A stretch of DNA of 35,847 nt from Podochytrium sp. JEL0797 (GCA_027596195.1 JADGJG010000155.1:1-35847); one strand, 5' to 3'. Positions 1 through 11,400 are shown, counted from the stretch's first letter. Program-made: numbers and translations. Notes: a model not told the origin generated them from the sequence alone.

Positions 1-32
1 GCAGCTGGGGGATCTTCCTCTTTCGGGTCCAT
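1..32 (-). CDS. Possible 5' end of an outward-reading gene (partial)
   Basis: Read on the minus strand, an ATG with an A at -3 (context CAAAATGG) opens a frame that stays open to the window edge and begins MDPKEEDPPA. Only ten codons are visible, so the product cannot be named. It would be divergent from the Pescadillo gene and share the 330 bp between them. A chance ATG is a real alternative. Confidence 0.35.
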   Translation of the reverse strand, partial: MDPKEEDPPA

Positions 33-366
33 TTTGAAATCGATTTTTGGAATCGATTTAATGGTGGGGCACGTGCCGAATCACCTCCCCCCCAGTTTCA
101 ATGATCCCTCGCACGTCTCTCATCATTATTATCAGAAGATTAAAGAAGGAGAGAGGAACGGTGGATGTTGCGGAATTTAAAACTGAACGAGGAATGAAAT
201 GATTGAAAAGGACTTGATCACGGTTGAATCAGGCGATCAGCGTCCCACAAATATCTCATTCAAATTATTCATTCCTCTCCCCTTCTTTCTCCTCCTTCTT
301 TTGTGGTGTTCTCAAAGGTTTTTCTTTTTTTTTTTTTTAGTTTTTGCAAAAACATATCAACCAACC
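33..366. promoter_or_regulatory. Upstream region of Pescadillo with a CACGTG E-box
   Basis: No gene is seen here. The stretch holds a 10-bp palindrome at 68-77 centred on CACGTG, the core site of bHLH regulators such as Cbf1/Pho4 in fungi, and a long pyrimidine/T tract at about 283-340 just before the Pescadillo start. A short repeat of ATCGATT lies at 40-58. Regulatory use is inferred only from these motifs. Confidence 0.35.
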
Positions 367-2641
367 ATGGGCAAACTCAAGAAGAAAGGCGAGAGCGGAG
401 CCGCCACCAACTTTGTGTCTCGTAACATTGCCATCCGGAAACTGCAAATCTCCTTGGCTCAGTTCAGGTAAACAGAAACTGCCCACGATCAGCTTTCTAT
501 CCCTCAGTACAACTTTAACCCCCCAACCCCCCCTCTCCCACAGACGTCTATGTATCATCAAGGGCATTTACCCGAGAGAGCCCAGAAACAAAAAGAAGGT
601 CGGAAAGGGCTCGACGGCCCCAAGAACCGTCTACTACAAAAAGGACATTCAGTTCTTGCTCCACGAACCGATTCTGCACAAGCTGAGAGAAATCAGGGCG
701 CACCAGCAAAAGATCAACAGGGCCATTGGAAAACAGGAATGGGTTGTTGCGAAGCAGTTGGAGGAGTCGAAGCCCGAGTATCGCTTGGACCACATCATTC
801 GCGAGAGATATCCGTCCTTCAACATGGCCGTGAGGGTATGCGATATCATTTTTCTTGGCTTTTACATCGTTTTGTAACGCAATTCACTTGTGCAGGACTT
901 GGATGACGCTCTTTCCATGATTGCTCTTTTCGCCACGCTCCCCACCCACTCGAGGGTCATCAAACCGTCCATCATCAGACGATGTGCCCGTCTCATTAGC
1001 GAATTCCAGCATTACGTCATGATCACCGGAAGGTTGAAGAAGGTGTTTGTCTCCATCAAGGGAATTTACTACCAAGCCGACATTGGCGGTTCCGACGTAA
1101 GTGTTTTTTTTGTTTTGTTTTTTTCTGGGTTTCTTTGGGACCCGCCTCTCTTGTCCAATTGTCCCAGACAACCAATCTCCAACATTAACACCAAAACCAA
1201 AATACAGGTCACCTGGATCATCCCGCACCCCTTCTCCCAAGACACCCCCAAAGACGTTGACTTCCGTATCATGGCCACCTTCCTCGACCTCTACGAAACC
1301 CTCGTTGGATTCGTCAACTTCAAGCTCTACAGCGACCTCAACCTCGTGTACCCGCCCAAGGTCAGAGACGAAGAGAGCAGCTCGGGTCTTGCTGGCTTTG
1401 CGGTCGAAACCGTCGAAGGCAAGGACGTTCTGTTCTCGAGCAAGGCCGCCGCCGTTTCTGGAACCGTGAACCGCAAGCAGAGAAAGGAGGTTGAGAAGCG
1501 AGTCAAGTCCATCAGCGACAAGATTGGCGAAATGAACAAGTCGTCGCAACCCGAGGAGGAGGAAGTCGAGGACGAAGAAATGGGAGAAGCCGATGAAGAC
1601 AAGGACATTCCGACCGCGATTGTGGAGCCCACGGATGCTTCCGAGATGGTCCCCTCGCTCAAGGACGCTGCCAAGATTGTCACGGGTTCCTCGAGCCATA
1701 AGCTGTTCCACAACTGCGTCTTCTTCTTGAGCCGTGAAGTCCCGCGTCACTCGTTGGAGTTTGTTATCAAGTCGTTTGGGGGGAAGGTTGGTTGGCCTGA
1801 GACGTCTGGTGCGGGATCGGCTGTGGCTGAGACGGACCCGACTGTGACGCATCAGATTGTGGATCGTCCTGTGGAGAAGACGGGGACCAAGGATTACGTG
1901 CAGCCGCAGTGGATCTATGACTGTGTGAACGCGGGCAAGATTGTGAAGTCCAAGGGGTACCATGTTGGTGAGACTTTGCCGCCTCACTTGTCGCCGTTTG
2001 GTGGAGGCAAGGAGGGTTACGTTCCGCCTGAAGCTGTGCGCAGTGCGATTGCAGTGAGCAAGGGTCTCGAGGCTGAGGAGGACGATGAGGAGGATGCTGT
2101 GGAAGGTGGAATTATGGCCGATGAGGCTGGTGAGGAAGCCGAGGAGGACGATGATGTTGAAGACGACGGTGAGGATGAAGATGACACCAAGGGTCCTCTT
2201 GATGTGAGTTTCACTTTTTTTCCCTCCGTTCTCTTTCTCGCTTAGGTATTTCGGATACTGATTTTTTTCTTTTTCTTTTCCTCGCAGTCTGACGACGAAG
2301 AGCAAGTCTACCAAGACGAGCTCGAAGCCGAAGCCGCCGGAATGTCCTTCACAGACTACATGAAGCAAAAGGCGGCCGAAGGCAAAACCGCCAAGAAGGC
2401 TGCTGCCCCCGTGGTGGGCAAGAAGCGCAAGGTGTCTGCCGCGGAGCTCGAGGCTGCCGAGGAGAAGGAGCTTGCCATGACCATGATGAGCAAGAGGGAC
2501 CGCAAGTTGTACCACAAGATTGAGTACGGTCGCAAGAAGAAGGAGGATGAGGTCAATAAGCTCGCAGAGCGTCGTGTAGCGGCTGAGAAGAAGAGTGGAG
2601 ATGCCAAGAAACCTGCGGCCAAGAAGACAAGAAAGGCGTAA
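367..2641 (+). CDS. PES1: Pescadillo homologue, ribosome biogenesis factor (NOP7/PES1)
   Basis: Exons 367-467, 544-835, 896-1096, 1208-2203 and 2288-2641 join to 647 residues. The N-terminal Pescadillo domain is clear: [14 protein letters not shown] across the first junction, then [46 protein letters not shown] and [22 protein letters not shown] domain spans about residues 360-455, with the conserved WIYDCVN segment. Acidic runs lie near residue 313 and before the last intron, and a Lys-rich helical tail follows. In other eukaryotes Pescadillo works with Erb1 and Ytm1 (PeBoW complex) in the nucleolus, in 27S pre-rRNA processing and 60S assembly. The length fits the family. The start has a good context (ACCATGG) and gives the expected MGKLKKKGE beginning. 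An AATAAA lies 48 nt after the stop. Confidence 0.96.
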
Positions 2642-2688
2642 GAGTTTTGGCGTTATGTTAGTTTTCAGTTTTCGATGGTCCAAGAGCC

Positions 2689-2694
2689 AATAAA
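2689..2694 (+). terminator. AATAAA polyadenylation signal of PES1
   Basis: A perfect AATAAA sits about 50 nt downstream of the Pescadillo stop codon. Confidence 0.6.
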
Positions 2695-2844
2695 ATCAAT
2701 CATGAATACGTCTTTTCTTCTCGTCACCCTGCATAATCATTTTTGGGTATATAAATTCCAATTCCAATTTTTTAAGATTTTTTGTGGCTTTTTTTTGCGG
2801 AAGCGGATCTGACCGGAACAACAAGAAAAAACAACCAAAAAACG

Positions 2845-4563
2845 ATGTCTGTTTCCGTTTCGTTTGTTTCAAGTGAGTTCTTCCACATTCATCACCACGC
2901 TGTGATCTGATCGAATCCACTCGCTGAATAGTCACCGGTGAATCCGGCGTCGCTGCCGCCTCGCTCGCCCGGAGCACTGCCAAGACGGTCCTGATCATTG
3001 GTGAGAAGGCCGTCCTCACCGCCGAGAACACGCTCCCGCTTGCTGCCCTCGGCCTCGCTGCCGATCACGCCGCTCCCATCGCCGACGGAACCACCGAAAC
3101 CATCACGTCGTATGTTTCCGGCAAAACGGTGACTCTCGCCACGTTCACCGAAAAGAGGACGCGCAACCTCGGCCCGATCCGTGTTGACGCTGTGCACGAA
3201 GTCGTGAGCAAAAATGCCGGAAAGGACGGCGACATGGAGGTTGTTGTGTGTGTTTCTGCCGAGGACCAGGTGCTCCCGGCCGCGTTGGCTGTGGCCCGCG
3301 CGTTCCCCAAGTACGTGCGCAAGCAGAAGGCTGCTGCTGTCCGTGCCGTCCAGGTCCACTTTATTGTTGCCGCTGGTGTCTCTGCCATTACGACTGCCCA
3401 AGTCCAGGTTGTTGCTGACGCCGTCCGTGAAGCCGGAAACCTCGTTGACATGCCCCCCAACGAGCTCAACCCCACCACCTACGTTGACATTGTCCGTTCG
3501 GTCCACAAGGAGAAGCTGGAGGCTCTTGGTGTCACCATGACTGTCATTCAGGGAACTGAGCTCCGGGACCAAGGGTACGGCGGAATTTGGAATGTTGGAA
3601 AGGCCAGCGAGAACGCCCCGGCTCTTGTGGTCCTCAGCCACACTCCTGCCAACGCCAAGAAGACTGTTTCTTGGGTCGGAAAGGGAATCACTTTCGACAC
3701 TGGAGGTCTTTCGATCAAGGTGAAATATTTGTCACAATTTTAACAACATTGCCCCCCCCCTGTTCTGAACGACTGCTTTCAGGTCGGAGGAGTCATGTCC
3801 AACATGAAGACCGACATGGGTGGATCTGCCGGAGTCTTCGAAGGTTTCGTCGCCACCGTCTGCAACGGTGTCAACACCAACTTTGCACTCCACTGTATCC
3901 TCTGCATTGCCGAAAATTCTGTGGACGAGCGCTCGTACCGCGTGGATGACATCATCACGGCCTACTCCGGAAAGACGGTCGAGGTCAACAACACGGATGC
4001 CGAAGGCCGCTTGTGTTTGATGGACGGAGCCGCGCACGCGTGCAAAAACCTCAACTCGGACGTTGTCGTGGACATGGCCACTCTCACTGGTGCCCAGACG
4101 TACGCGACTGGAGCCAAACATGCTGCGATTGTGTCCAACAGTTACGAGTTTGAGCAAATCATCTTTGCGGCTGGAAAAGCGTCGGGAGACCTTGCGTACC
4201 CCATGCTCTACTGCCCAGAGTTCCTTTCTGTTGAGAAGGTGTGTTTGTTTTCATTTGTCATATAATCTGCTTAATTTGAGTTTCTGACTTTTTTCGCGAA
4301 AAAAACAGGTGATGCCCTCCAAGGTTGCCGACATGACCAACATCCCTGCCGGAGCCGGTGACAGAGCCAACGCGCCCTCTGCTGGTGCCGGTCTCTTTGT
4401 TGTGAGCCACATGTCTCCTGAGGAGAAGTGGGTCGAAGGCGGTGAGGGTATGTGGGCCCACCTCGACATGGCGTTCCCATCAAACGCTGCTGGAAGAGGA
4501 ACTGGTTGGGGTGTCGCAATTCTTTACAAGATTGCTCAGTCATTGAACAACAAGTTTGCTTGA
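2845..4563 (+). CDS. Leucine aminopeptidase, peptidase family M17
   Basis: Exons 2845-2872, 2932-3719, 3783-4238 and 4309-4563 give 508 residues. This is a cytosol-type aminopeptidase that removes N-terminal residues, using two metal ions per subunit in a hexamer. The catalytic region is complete. GKGITFDTGGLSIK carries metal ligands K260 and D265 and catalytic K272. KTDMGG supplies D283. NTDAEGRL supplies D344, E346 and catalytic R348 (roles by analogy with bovine lens enzyme). The family GWGVA motif is near the C-terminus. The first exon is only 28 nt, and splicing creates the codon ATC. No targeting peptide is evident, so a cytosolic place is likely. The gene starts 204 bp after the Pescadillo stop in the same direction. 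Confidence 0.95.
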
Positions 4564-4579
4564 AATTCCATCGCGCCTC

Positions 4580-4585
4580 AATAAA
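4580..4585 (+). terminator. AATAAA polyadenylation signal of the aminopeptidase gene
   Basis: AATAAA lies 17 nt after the stop codon. Confidence 0.6.
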
Positions 4586-4665
4586 TCACTTTTTATGTTT
4601 ACTTTTGTTTTAATGCGGGGCTCAAATCCCTTTTCTGCACCCACCTTAACACGTTACTCCCTAAT

Positions 4666-4688
4666 TGATAGTTTTTCAAAAACTATCA
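4666..4688. repeat. Perfect 23-bp palindrome (11-bp arms, 1-nt centre)
   Basis: The arms TGATAGTTTTT and AAAAACTATCA flank a single C. The palindrome lies about 80 bp after the aminopeptidase polyadenylation signal, at the left border of the 1.1-kb gene-free stretch. It could be an operator-like site, a transcript-end hairpin, or a footprint of a small mobile element; the sequence does not decide. Confidence 0.6.
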
Positions 4689-4923
4689 TTTGCCTCTCAA
4701 TTTGAAGAGAGAAAAAAAAATTTTATGTGGGCGCTTGTGTTTGTTTTCGTTGCCGTGAATATTTTTCACAAAATGAAAAGATGGGAAAAGCCAGCGACCC
4801 ATTGTCGGGTTTGGACGATGGGCAGCCCGAATAACCTCCATCTGACGTTTCTGTCCGGCGCTTCGTTGGCACAAGTTTTTGTTCCACCGCCTTTTTCCCA
4901 CTTAAGATTCTTTCCCTGTTTAC

Positions 4924-5262
4924 GCGTGCGTGTGCGGAGAAAATTCAGAAAAAATCAGGAAGAAAATACCATACGCTCTGGCTGAATGCAACGCACTATC
5001 CGATATTTAAAGGGTTGAATCAGTCGAATCAAGCTTTGGACGCGGTTTGCGCGTGCGCGCGGGAGAATATTCAGAATAGCAAGGAGGAACACGCCTCGCG
5101 CTCTTTGTGAAGACATAACATGATCCAATACTTTTTTTTTCAAAGGTTTGAATCAGACGAATCGTGCGCGCGGGAGAATACTCAAAAACACAAGGAGGAA
5201 CACGCCTCACGCCGTTGCTGAAGAGATGTCATCATCCAATACGTCTTTTAAAGGTTTGAGCA
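4924..5262. repeat. Short tandem array of diverged ~110-130-bp units
   Basis: Two clear copies lie at 5011-5131 and 5144-5242. They share GTGCGCGCGGGAGAATA (5053 and 5164), AAGGAGGAACACGCCTC (5081 and 5192) and TGATCCAATAC or ATCATCCAATAC, all at a constant 111-bp offset. Copy two lacks about 22 bp near its start. A more decayed copy precedes them (4924-5010), and only the first 15 bp of a further copy follows (5248-5262). The array lies between genes. Minus-strand ORFs inside it simply repeat the unit and look non-genic. Confidence 0.75.
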
Positions 5263-5338
5263 AATCCTATTGCGTTCCTCCCAATCACGCGCGTTCCGCG
5301 GTAGCCATTCTGAGTTGGTATTTGCACTTTTGATTGGA

Positions 5339-5617
5339 ATGATCCGCGTTGGGATGGAAGACGCACTGGTCCTTCTGTTCATGGCCCTCGAGGTCCAGGG
5401 TTAATTCGAACACATTGTCGAAGCCGTCAACACGTATCCCGACGTCATCCACGACAGCGCTGCCACTCCCGTCCGCCTCGCTACCCCGTCGTGGAGAAAT
5501 GCGTCTTCGTTGTGGGCATGGTCGCGTTACGCGAGTTGGAGAAGCCGCTTGTCAATACTTGCTCTCGTTGTCAAGCGACTTCGCCAACTCGCATAACGCG
5601 AGCCTCCGTTCTTGAGA
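5339..5617 (+). pseudogene. Possible relic of a coding region, unrecognised
   Basis: A frame starting ATG at 5339 reads MIRVGMEDALVLLFMALEVQ, meets a stop at about 5402-5404, and then continues open with FEHIVEAVNTYPDVIHDSAA for roughly 60 more codons of high-GC, gene-like composition. I do not recognise the product. The imperfect hairpin at 5522-5601 falls in its distal part. It may be a dead gene fragment or a chance frame. Confidence 0.2.
5522..5601. repeat. Imperfect inverted repeat, 30-bp arms around a 20-nt loop
   Basis: Positions 5522-5551 and 5572-5601 are reverse complements at 27 of 30 positions. It sits 65 bp before the ABC transporter start. It could fold as a stable hairpin in the 5' leader, or be the remains of a short inverted-repeat element. 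Confidence 0.65.
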
Positions 5618-5666
5618 GATTATTTGTTAGTTTGTTTGTGTAGAAAGTTGTCTTGATTATAGAAAA

Positions 5667-8367
5667 ATGCTTTTTTTGGCATCTCGCCGGCTCATTCACC
5701 CGCCATTCTTGCGCTTGGGACCCATCCGGCCTCTTAATCGCGCGTTCTCAACGGGACGACAAGAACTCCTGCCACTCCTGGCACGCAATGCACCGCGCGC
5801 AAACCTCGTTGGCATTGGACTCGGTGTTGCCGTTGGCGCCGCTGCGTTTGGCATCGCAACGATGAAGGCAGACAGCAGTGCCGAGAAGATGATGATCACC
5901 AAAGACAAGGACAAGGAGCTGATCACCAATGCCGTGATTGCCAAAGACAACAACGAAACCGACACTTTGCCCTTGGGTTCGAATCTCGCTGCTTCGATTG
6001 GCGCTGCCCTTTCCCCCGACGCGCCTCTTCTGGCCCTGATTGTCGTCGCTACTGCCGCTACGGCCTACGTCAATGTCCTCACTCCCTCGGCAATTGGTGA
6101 CCTAGTTGCTGTCGTTCAAACCCTCGCGAATTCCACCGAAATCGATCCCGACCTTGTTTCTGCGCTGCTCAGAACTCCCGTGCTGCATCTGCTGGCCCTC
6201 TTTGCCGCCCAGGGCCTCCTGACCGCAGTCAACATCAACCTCGTGACTATGCTAGGCGAGCGCCTGTCGCTGCGTCTCAAACACGATCTGTATCAGGCCA
6301 TTATGCGCCAGGACATGTCCTTCTTTGACAAGAACATGCAAGGCGAAATTGTGGGCCGTCTGACCCAGGACGTTTCCGAATTCAAAAGCACCTTTAAGCA
6401 ATTTGTCACGCAAGGATTGCGTTCGATTACGCAGATTGCATTCACCATCTTTCACTTGCTGCAAGTCTCGCAAAAACTGTCTCTTGTCCTCCTCACAACC
6501 ATGCCCTTCCTGTATATCGGCATGAACGTCTATGGCGCCTTTTTGCGACGTCTCTCGAAAGAGGCGCGGATTGGCGATTCGCTCGCATCCGGCGTTGCTG
6601 CAGAGGTAAACAAACAAGTCTTACGCGTATTTCTTCATGCAATGAATATTTTTGCGTTCATCCAGGCCGTTGGCAACATTCGAACAGTTCGCGCGTTTGC
6701 CGCAGAAGACCGTGAAGTCGAGCATTACATGCACGCCGCAGAAGAAGCCTCCAAATTAAACACACTTCGTGGATTCCATATTGGATTGTTCCAAGGTATT
6801 CTTTTTGAGGGGATGGGGGGTTCCAAACATTCACTGACCACTTTGCGTTTTTAGGAATGATCAATGCAGCCACTGGTGGTATTATTCTCGTGATTCTTGC
6901 ATACGGTGGAAACCTTGTTGGACGCGGAGAGCTAACGGGTGGACAAGTTGAGCTTCATTCGTTCCATGTTTTTGGTCAATTTACTTTCCTCACCGTCTTT
7001 TCCCAACCAAAGCTCATGACCTACCTCATTTCGACCCAAAACGCGCAAAAATCGTTCGCCTCTCTCGGTGTCTTGTTTGGCCAAGCCATCAAAGCGCTCG
7101 GATCCGCGTCGCGAATCTTTGAATACATCCAACTGACGCCCACGATCCAATCGAAACTGAACCCCGTAGTTCCCGAGTACTTTGTTGGTGCTGTGGAGTT
7201 CACCAACGTGTCGTTTAGGGTATTGTTCGTTTTTTCCGGGAGAGAGATGTTGTGAACTCATGAGCTCGTTTTTTTCTTCGAAAGTACCCAACTCGTCCCG
7301 AACACCTGGTCCTCGACCGTTTCTCGCTCAATATCCCCGTTGGGAAAGTGATTGCTCTCTGTGGTGCCTCTGGAAGCGGCAAATCGACGAGTTGAGCATC
7401 GTTTTTGTCTCTCGCTCCCACCCCCCCCCTTCTTCCTCATCACTCAACAAAAAAATCCACAGTCGGACAACTTATTGAACGCTTCTACGACGTGACCCAC
7501 GGAAGCATCACCATCGACGGCCACGACGTGCGCGACCTCGACCCGTCCTGGATCCGCAACCAAATCGGATACATTCACCAAGAACCTGTCCTCTTTGCCG
7601 GTTCTGTGTTGGAAAATATTCGGTACGGGTGTCCCGGGGCTTCGCTTGCCGAGGTTCGGGCGGCTGCAGAAAAGGCGAATGCGGCTGCGTTTATTGAGTC
7701 GTTTCCGAGAGGGTATGAGACTGTTGTGGGGGAGAGGGGGGTGACGCTTTCGGGGGGGCAGAAGCAGAGGATTGCGATTGCGAGTTGAGTTCTCTTTTTT
7801 TTTGTTTCTTTGCAAAAGCTGTTGTTTTCTGATCAAAGCAATAGGAGCTCTCCTGAAGGATCCTGCTCTGCTCATCTTGGATGAGGCGACTTCGGCCTTG
7901 GACAGTTTCGTATTTCTTTATTTTACGTTTGTTTTTTTTGTTGACAATTTTTTGTTGCCAAAACACAACAAAAACCCATCACACAGCCCAATCGGAACGG
8001 ATTGTTCAAGATGCGCTTGAAAAACTCATGAAGGGACGCACTGTTCTCGTGATTGCTCGTGAGTAGTGATTTTTTCCTCCCCACCCGGCGCACCTTTTTC
8101 TACCTCTCTCGCCCCGCTCACCCTTTCTCACCTTTCCCCCCTTTTTAAATAGACCGACTCAGCACAATCCAAAATGCTGACATGATTGTCGTCATGAGTG
8201 GGGACGGCAAAGAAGAGCGCGCGCACGGCAATGTGATTGAAATGGGCAGCCACGTGGAATTGTTGGCCAAACGCGGAGCGTATTACAAACTGTATCAGCA
8301 GTTGTCTTCTTCGTCGGCGCAGAAGGTTGAGAACGCTTTTGGCGTGTTGGTTGGAATGTTCAAGTGA
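5667..8367 (+). CDS. ABCB8: Mitochondrial ABC half-transporter, ABCB8/MITOSUR-like
   Basis: Nine exons (5667-6605, 6666-6795, 6855-6946, 7013-7219, 7285-7390, 7463-7783, 7845-7904, 7987-8058, 8153-8367) give 713 residues. The N-terminus is rich in Arg and Leu with almost no acidic residues ([20 protein letters not shown]), as in a mitochondrial presequence. A type-1 exporter membrane domain follows, with [20 protein letters not shown] and the [12 protein letters not shown] coupling region. The ATPase domain has Walker [10 protein letters not shown] (483-491), signature LSGGQ (587-591), Walker B LLILDE (D611, E612) and switch H643. These residues are complete only after splicing; for example, IAIA/RALL and VIA/HRLS are rejoined across introns. 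The order and length match ABCB8 of the mitochondrial inner membrane. MDL1-type peptide exporters are the main alternative. Confidence 0.9.
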
Positions 8368-8402
8368 TGGAACAAATACATTTTTTGTCTTGTGTTCTCT
8401 TC

Positions 8403-8408
8403 TTTATT
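8403..8408 (-). terminator. AATAAA polyadenylation signal of MDM34
   Basis: Read on the minus strand, AATAAA begins one nt after the MDM34 stop codon. It lies inside the 42-bp gap between the convergent MDM34 and ABC-transporter genes. Confidence 0.5.
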
Positions 8409-8409
8409 T

Positions 8410-11400
8410 TCACGAATTATCATTATAATCGGTTGTTGGGAACGACCCAGGTGTAATTGGAAAAGACCCCGGTGTGATGGTCATGGAACTCGCATTCGAT
8501 TTCACTCGCACCACCTTCTTTGCAGTAATGGTCGCCACGGACCCCGCCGAACGCGTCGACATCGAAGACGTGGATCGAGGCGGCACAGGCTCCATTCCAC
8601 CCGTGGACCCAGCCGACCCGGGATCTCCTGCACCACCACTACTCGAAACCAAAGGCATCACCAACGCGCCAAAACTCGCGCGTGAAAGAAACCCAGCATT
8701 GGTCGGCGGAGACTTGGCATGAATCGTGATGCGGCCGTTGTCGTCCCCTGAACTGCTCGTGTCGGAATCGGGGAAGTCTGTGCTGTTCATGCCGCGAGAG
8801 TAACTTGATCGTCGCATCATTCCGATGGATAAGCTTTTGGCACCGGAAGAAGCTTGCCCCGCACCGCTGCCACTACTGATTCCTCCTCCTGCCCGTTGAT
8901 CAGACACCACGTGGACTCCTTCATCCGCACTCTCACTCGTCTCTTCAATACGTTGCTGATGCGGCGCCGCCATGCTCCGTAACGCGGTGCTCCTCCTCGC
9001 GGGACTCTCCAGCACAGAATCCCCCCTCCCCAGCATAGCCCCACCATCCCCGACACTCACAAGCGGAGAAGACAACTTGACAGAACTTTTCGAACTCGAA
9101 ATGCTACTACTCGTCCCAAACGACCTCCCACTCGAACTCGCCGTCCTCGCTGCCCCAGCACCTGCAGAAGAAGGCGATGAGCTTCCAAAGATTCCTCCAC
9201 TGCTATTCGTGCGCGGCATCCCCGCCGCGATATTCGAAGGAAGCGTCAACTTGCGCACATTCCGTGCCCCGCCGCGTTTCCGCGCGGAACTGAAGGGGGT
9301 GGAGGAGGCCGACAACGTGCCTCCATTCACGATCCCACTGGTGGGTCCAACCGGTGGGCTCATGGGTGCTGCGTCTTTATTGCCGGTGGTGGTGTTGACT
9401 GTGGTGGAGGCAGCTGAAGCGAAACTCGATCCAGAATCGTTGCGATGTGCAAGCGATAGACTGACGCCACTGGCCCTGTGGCTTCCCATCATGGAGGTGG
9501 ATGAAAAGGCGTTGGTGCTCCCCACAAACCCTGCCGACGTGAGACTCTGCCCGCCGCCACCGCTCGTGCCAAGCGCCACACTCGACAGATGGGACGACGG
9601 CAAAAGAGCCCCGGTCATTCCACCGCCCGTTCGGAACGTGGCGTGTTCGAGTCGATGCATCACGGGACTAATGGTATGATTCGCGAGCATTAGAGACGCA
9701 AGATGCGCTGTGACTTGGTTGTCGCTGGGTTGTAAAATCACGCGTTCCGTCATAATCACGGGTGGCTCCGCCGGTTCCCTCGTGTTGTTGGTGGTGTTAC
9801 CGCCGTTGGCGTGATGATGGCGAAGGTGATGTGAATGATGATCGCCGTTGCTTCCAGGGATCGGAATTCCTCCTCCTCCCGCGAGATTCCCATCCGTCTT
9901 GAACTGAATCCCATCATCGCTCGAAGGCCCGCTACTCCCACGACTCCGATTGCCAACACCACCTCCACCACCACCACCCGCACCACCCACGCCCGCCAAC
10001 GAATGAAAACTGAGAGAATGCGGCGTCGGCGCGTACCGCTGCCGCGACGACCCACTCCCATACCCATACACTCCACTACTCACGCCACTTTTCCCATCTC
10101 CAACTGCCCCGGCACCCCCCACAGCCGCGGCGGCGATCCCTGCCGCTAAAGACGACATCGACATATTGCGGGAAACGGGCTCATTGTGGAGCGACACGCT
10201 GCTTCTGTGAACAATCCCAGCCGAGTGTGGAGATGATGGGGAAACGGAGCTGCGCATGCTGCTGCTGGTGCTGCCGAATTTTGTGCGAATTGAAGGGTGA
10301 CGGTGATGACTGAGAGGCGCCGAGTGGCGGTTTTTGGGGGCTGCGGAACTGCTTGCAATTGAGTCTTGGTTCGGGGTCGGGGAGTAAGGGTATGTGGGAG
10401 GTCGCGTTGTGGAGGTTGTGGAGCCATTGCCTGAAGAGGCGAGGAAGTGGTTGATGGGATGGCTGATTTGGACGGGGATTCGGAGACCCGTGGAGGTGTG
10501 GGAGCGAGGGGAGAGGATGGAGGAGGGTGCTGTTGCTGTTGACGCTGCTGGCGCGTCAAAAGAGAGAGGGGGTGATTTCGGGCTCGTGCTGAGTAGTTCC
10601 GCTACGGGTTCGAGAGTCTGTCGACCGGGTATCGGGGATTGGTTGCCCGCGGGGGAGAGGTTCAGGGCGGAGGTGGACGTGGCAGCAATGCTTCCAGGGG
10701 AGGATGTGGAGATTCGAGTGGCAGTTAATCGGCTTTTACTCGACTTGGATTCTAGAGGAGGGATGTTGGAGGAAGGAGTCGAGGTGGTGGAAGAAGTAGC
10801 CGCGGGTGGCAGAGGGGGTGCGAGGGGAGACGGCAGGATCATGATATTTTCAGAAACCACTTCGAGACCCAGCGGACTGTCGTCCGGATTCAAGCTCTTG
10901 TGCAGAACGTATGCGCCCACATTTTGAGACTCGAGTTCTTCGGCATCGTATTCGGAATCCAACACGGTCACGGGCTCGTTGCCGCTCCATTTTTGATGGT
11001 GTGGGCGATTGACGAATCGATGGACAGTCTCTTCAGACAAATGGTGGACATGGACTTGCGGGTGGCGCGTGGAAAGCGGGAAATCGAGGTTCGCAGCGGC
11101 ATCGAGGGATTGCAAATTCTCTGCGGATTGAGTGGCCGTGGAGGTGGTGCTCGAGGTGGAGGTGGAGTTTGAATTCGTGGCCGCTGCGCCTTCTTTTTGC
11201 TGGATCAAAACGAGTGATAGCTTGTGGATCAGCATTGGCAAGTCCTCCTGTGGGGCGTGTCGCCGAAAGGAAACTAATCAGTTCCCCACTTCGCAAATCA
11301 GATTTCACAGCACGCGTTCCACACCCACCTTGAACATTTGACGCAACTGCCCCTCAATCTGAGACTGGAGAAACCGCCGCACAGACGCTACGCCATCAAA

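Noticed and set aside
884..2683. 599-residue minus-strand ORF opposite Pescadillo
   Set aside because: The plus strand encodes a clear Pescadillo protein with matching introns. The long antisense frame arises from its codon bias, rich in Leu, Val and Arg on the reverse.
5007..5210. Minus-strand ORF across the tandem repeats, encoding a repeated RRVPPC...EYSPAR peptide
   Set aside because: The peptide repeat is a by-product of the DNA repeat unit; there is no start context, and the copies diverge without regard to codon position.
8972..9679. Long plus-strand ORF opposite MDM34
   Set aside because: It is the antisense shadow of the Ser/Gly-rich MDM34 tail; biased codons leave the opposite frame open, and the product has no recognisable domain.
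10394..10927. Second long plus-strand ORF opposite MDM34
   Set aside because: Same reason: antisense to low-complexity MDM34 coding DNA, with no splice context or motif.
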